Assembly: GCF_027492855.1 (NCBI RefSeq)
Contig: NZ_JAPUDY010000072.1
Span: 1 to 64,000, forward strand
DNA: 64,000 nucleotides
DNA from: Acidovorax sp.
GTDB lineage: Bacteria > Pseudomonadota > Gammaproteobacteria > Burkholderiales > Burkholderiaceae_C
Direction of reading: 5' to 3'
In this document: positions 62,876 through 64,000 of the stretch, piece by piece
How the letters are laid out: the number at the start of each line of letters is the position of its first letter
Numbering within the stretch: position 1 is the stretch's first letter
Notes under the pieces: generated by a model
Database searches by the model: none
The model's input: only the letters and a program-made list of their open reading frames with translations
Told to the model about the DNA's origin: nothing
Program-made: the position numbers and the translations under genes

Positions 62876-63964
62876 ATGAAACCCTTTCTCCGAACCCAGC
62901 TGGAACGCTACGCACAGCGCTTGGGCGAACTCGACTTTTTGCTCTCGCGCGAGGACATCATGAGCGACATGGCGCAGTACCGGCGCATCTCCGTCGAACA
63001 TGCCGAGGTCACGCAGGTGGCGGGCCGCTACGCCCGCTACCAGCAGCGCGAGGCCGACCTGGCCGGTGCGCGCGAGATGCTGGCCGACCCCGACATGGCC
63101 GAGATGGCGCAGGAAGAAGTCACCGCTGCCTCTGCAGAACTGCTACAGCTCGAAGACGAACTGCAGCGCCTGCTGCTGCCCAAGGACCCCAACGACGCAC
63201 GCAACGCCTTCGTCGAAATCCGCGCGGGCACGGGCGGCGATGAATCCGCCCTGTTTGCGGGCGACCTGACCCGCATGTACACCCGCTACGCCGCCAACGT
63301 GGGCTGGAAGGTGGAGGTGGTGAGCGAGAACGCGGCCGAGCTGGGTGGTTACAAGGAAATCGTGCTGCGCATCGAAGGCGACCACGTGTATGGCGCACTC
63401 CAATTCGAATCTGGCGGCCACCGTGTGCAGCGCGTGCCCGCCACAGAAACGCAGGGCCGCATCCACACCAGCGCCTGCACCGTGGCCGTGATGCCCGAGC
63501 CCGACGAACACGAGGCCATCAAGCTCAACCCAGCCGACCTGCGCATCGACACCTTCCGCGCCAGCGGCGCGGGCGGCCAGCACATCAACAAAACCGACTC
63601 GGCCGTGCGCGTGGTGCACTTGCCCACCGGCATCGTGGCCGAATGCCAGGACGGCCGCAGCCAGCACGCCAACAAGGCCAAGGCCCTGCAGGTGCTGCAG
63701 GCCCGCATCCAGGAGAAAGAACGCAGCGAACGCGCCGCCAAAGAGGCCGCGCTGCGCAAGGGCCTGATCGGCAGCGGTGACCGCAGCGACCGCATCCGCA
63801 CCTACAACTTCCCGCAGGGGCGGCTGACCGACCACCGCATCAACCTCACGCTTTACAAACTGCTGTATGTGATGGAAGGCGACCTGGCCGACGTGCTGCA
63901 GGCCCTGGCCCACGCGCGCGAAGCCGAGCAACTGGAAGAGCTGGAGATGGGCAGCACGGGTTGA
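62876..63964 (+). CDS. prfA: Peptide chain release factor 1
   Basis: 362 residues. Recognises UAA/UAG stop codons and triggers peptide release. The GGQ catalytic motif is at 233-235 ([13 protein letters not shown]), and the PAT codon-recognition tripeptide is in [12 protein letters not shown]. Length and N-terminal coiled domain are normal for RF1. It follows hemA with a repeat-bearing spacer of about 115 bp. The remaining 36 bases to the window end show nothing. prmC usually follows but would lie outside. Confidence 0.97.
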   Translation: MKPFLRTQLERYAQRLGELDFLLSREDIMSDMAQYRRISVEHAEVTQVAGRYARYQQREADLAGAREMLADPDMAEMAQEEVTAASAELLQLEDELQRLLLPKDPNDARNAFVEIRAGTGGDESALFAGDLTRMYTRYAANVGWKVEVVSENAAELGGYKEIVLRIEGDHVYGALQFESGGHRVQRVPATETQGRIHTSACTVAVMPEPDEHEAIKLNPADLRIDTFRASGAGGQHINKTDSAVRVVHLPTGIVAECQDGRSQHANKAKALQVLQARIQEKERSERAAKEAALRKGLIGSGDRSDRIRTYNFPQGRLTDHRINLTLYKLLYVMEGDLADVLQALAHAREAEQLEELEMGSTG

Positions 63965-64000
63965 CCGCTTCAGAAATAAGAATCCAATGGCCTGATGCGT

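Overview
The window reads as chromosome of a high-GC betaproteobacterium of the family Comamonadaceae, most likely Acidovorax or a close relative. The inference rests on the housekeeping content and order (rplY-pth; aspS with nudB; ubiE, a Tim44-like gene, ubiJ and ubiB; hemA-prfA), on the betaproteobacterial porin and DUF3683 oxidoreductase, and on a small palindromic repeat (core AGCGCTT-N7-AAGCGCT) present ten times. No rRNA, tRNA or CRISPR array was seen.

Layout. 1-1.5 kb: end of rplY, pth and a dicluster ferredoxin. 1.7-8.8 kb: a dipeptide-type ABC importer (two permeases, two ATPases, a binding protein) followed by an amidase. 8.9-12 kb: a hypothetical membrane-anchored protein, a TTC38-like TPR protein and a GFA/heme-barrel fusion. 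12.1-15.8 kb: a lower-GC cassette with an HscC-type Hsp70, a 591-residue partner (degenerate J-like N-terminus, one membrane segment, two TonB/TolA-type C-terminal domains) and a possible 59-residue leader ORF overlapping the hscC start. 15.9-26.1 kb: core and conserved genes, including a histidine phosphatase, a YdgA-like protein, DUF429, an EamA permease, a folE-BLUF operon, clsB with an EEP phosphodiesterase, and a receiver-TPR protein.

26.1-37.7 kb is a visibly lower-GC catabolic island. Minus-strand genes encode a TctC-type binding protein, a Rieske oxygenase of the phthalate 4,5-dioxygenase/LigXa family, a zinc alcohol dehydrogenase, a CobW-type GTPase and a porin. Plus-strand genes encode a LysR regulator, a LigW/resorcylate-decarboxylase-type amidohydrolase, a VanB/phthalate-dioxygenase-type reductase and a LigI-like lactonase. 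Together they suggest uptake, hydroxylation or O-demethylation, and decarboxylation of a carboxylated (perhaps lignin-derived) aromatic, feeding toward 2-pyrone-4,6-dicarboxylate hydrolysis. The island contains a MITE-like element, a frameshifted mini-gene and an IS5-family remnant, and lacks the host repeats.

37.7-64 kb returns to core genes: nudB, a CsgG-like lipoprotein, aspS, DUF502, an FmdB-like protein, a sodium/solute symporter, ubiB, ubiJ, a Tim44-like protein, ubiE, DUF971, HIT, a 1304-residue D-2-hydroxyacid dehydrogenase-type fusion, serA, the ugpBAEC importer with a good Pho box upstream, a diguanylate cyclase, ugpQ, a small membrane protein, hemA and prfA. The host repeats lie between genes and, in two cases, inside genes (the FmdB-like gene and the DUF3683 oxidoreductase), where they are translated.
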